A DNA stretch of 52,270 nt, from contig JANRJG010000007.1 of NCBI GenBank assembly GCA_033875315.1, positions 1-52,270 on the forward strand, written 5' to 3'. A program made the position numbers and the translations under genes. This document shows positions 51,840-52,270 of this stretch, in pieces (the stretch's first letter is position 1; every line of letters begins with the position of its first letter). This DNA comes from Candidatus Methylacidiphilales bacterium (GTDB lineage: Bacteria > Verrucomicrobiota > Verrucomicrobiia > Methylacidiphilales > CAZTYG01). The notes under the pieces are model-generated. The model was not told where the DNA came from and did no database searches. It was given only the letters and a program-made list of their open reading frames with translations.

Positions 51840-52270
51840 ATGATGAGAAATTCGGGAAAACTGTCCGGCACTCTTCTGATTGTGTTGGCCGGGTTTTCTA
51901 TGACTGTCGGTTTGGTGTGTGCACAATCGTCGGATGCCGCCAAACCTTCCGAAGTCCCTCCTGGGGATGAGTTCTACGAGGAAGCAGTGGATTGGTGCCC
52001 TTGGCCGGACTTCATCAATATCATCTGCTTCCCAGAAGCAGGATACGCCTACATCAACTTCATCAAGTTTTCCGTGGAGGAAAACGGCAGTTACTTCGGA
52101 GATTTTCCCGTCCTCTGCACCATACCGGGCCTGGATAAGTTGCCCGCCTCGGGTTGGATCTATGATCCCAAGACGGGCTATTCCTGTTGGATTTCCGTGG
52201 AGGTGGGCAATGGAAAGCTGGACTTGGACAATTATGGGCTCATTCCCACGGCTGCACGGCAACTGAAACA
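51840..52270 (+). CDS. Exported protein, truncated at window end
   Basis: An open frame from ATG 51840 (or 51843) runs off the window after about 143 residues. A signal peptide (LSGTLLIVLAGFSMTVGLVCA-QSSD) precedes a mature region rich in aromatic residues and four cysteines (DWCPWPDFINIICF, VLCTIPGL, YSCWIS). GGGA lies shortly upstream. No family is recognised. Confidence 0.7.
   Translation, partial: MMRNSGKLSGTLLIVLAGFSMTVGLVCAQSSDAAKPSEVPPGDEFYEEAVDWCPWPDFINIICFPEAGYAYINFIKFSVEENGSYFGDFPVLCTIPGLDKLPASGWIYDPKTGYSCWISVEVGNGKLDLDNYGLIPTAARQLK

Noticed and set aside
43215-52270. Right end of the Tn7-like element
   Set aside because: No inverted copy of the GATAAGTGAACT-type repeats ending in ACA was found; the end may lie outside the window or be lost.
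1-52270. CRISPR array or guide RNA linked to the transposition genes
   Set aside because: No regularly spaced 25-40 bp repeats and no Cas genes were seen in the window.

Overview
The window reads as a piece of a high-GC Gram-negative chromosome, most likely Verrucomicrobiota (inference). The clues are a stand-alone SWIB/MDM2-domain protein, a FecR-type signal-peptide protein, a DUF11 lipoprotein, many GC-rich short palindromic repeats, and an ADP-heptose-type glycosyltransferase. Taxonomy was not tested by any search.

Layout. Positions 1-14061 are ordinary chromosome: an IS630 transposase stub at the edge, an aquaporin, a DUF11 lipoprotein, an SDR enzyme, a FecR protein, small membrane proteins, an all-alpha dUTPase, thioredoxin reductase, and a protein made of four homing-endonuclease-associated-type repeats. 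A six-gene minus-strand operon follows (acylphosphatase, ABC ATPase, ABC permease, TPR membrane protein, metallophosphoesterase, GT9). Then come a lone cyclic-nucleotide-binding domain and the SWIB protein. Positions 30457-35320 are chromosome again: tRNA-Gly(TCC), tRNA-Arg(ACG), two GT39-type membrane glycosyltransferases and an exported protein.

Positions 14113-30024 hold a tightly packed minus-strand restriction-modification-like operon. In transcription order it encodes a PLD-SNF2 helicase (1116 aa), a protein-kinase-fold protein, a 1301-aa Eco57I-type adenine methylase, a YaaC-like protein, an SMC/RecF-like ATPase, a GIY-YIG nuclease-like protein, a 58-aa protein, a degenerate PLD-fold protein, a PLD nuclease, a DUF488 protein and a NucS-like PD-(D/E)xK protein. 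Most junctions are 4-base overlaps or short gaps. The operon lies next to a tRNA-Gly whose 3' end lies in one copy of a ~105-bp direct repeat. It is a strong candidate for a composite anti-phage system, recalling helicase-methylase-ATPase loci but with extra nuclease modules.

Positions 35490 to the window end look like a Mu/Tn7-type transposon or its remnant, with lower GC. A TGT-starting end with repeated about 12-bp motifs precedes a PIN-like gene and two successive transposition modules. Module 1 is a frameshifted DDE transposase, a 156-aa protein, a TnsC-like ATPase and a 369-aa protein. Module 2 is an intact DDE transposase, a TnsC-like ATPase and a 263-aa protein. The presumed cargo includes an IS3 fragment, a Fic protein, a four-gene overlapping operon (ClpX-like AAA+ ATPase, STAS-like protein, tiny membrane protein, ankyrin protein), and a two-gene pair (PLD-fold sensor-like protein plus a multi-TM protein). 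It ends with an XRE regulator and a divergent exported protein that runs off the window. The most promising undescribed systems are the ten-to-eleven-gene restriction operon, the double transposition operon and the AAA+/STAS/TM/ankyrin operon.
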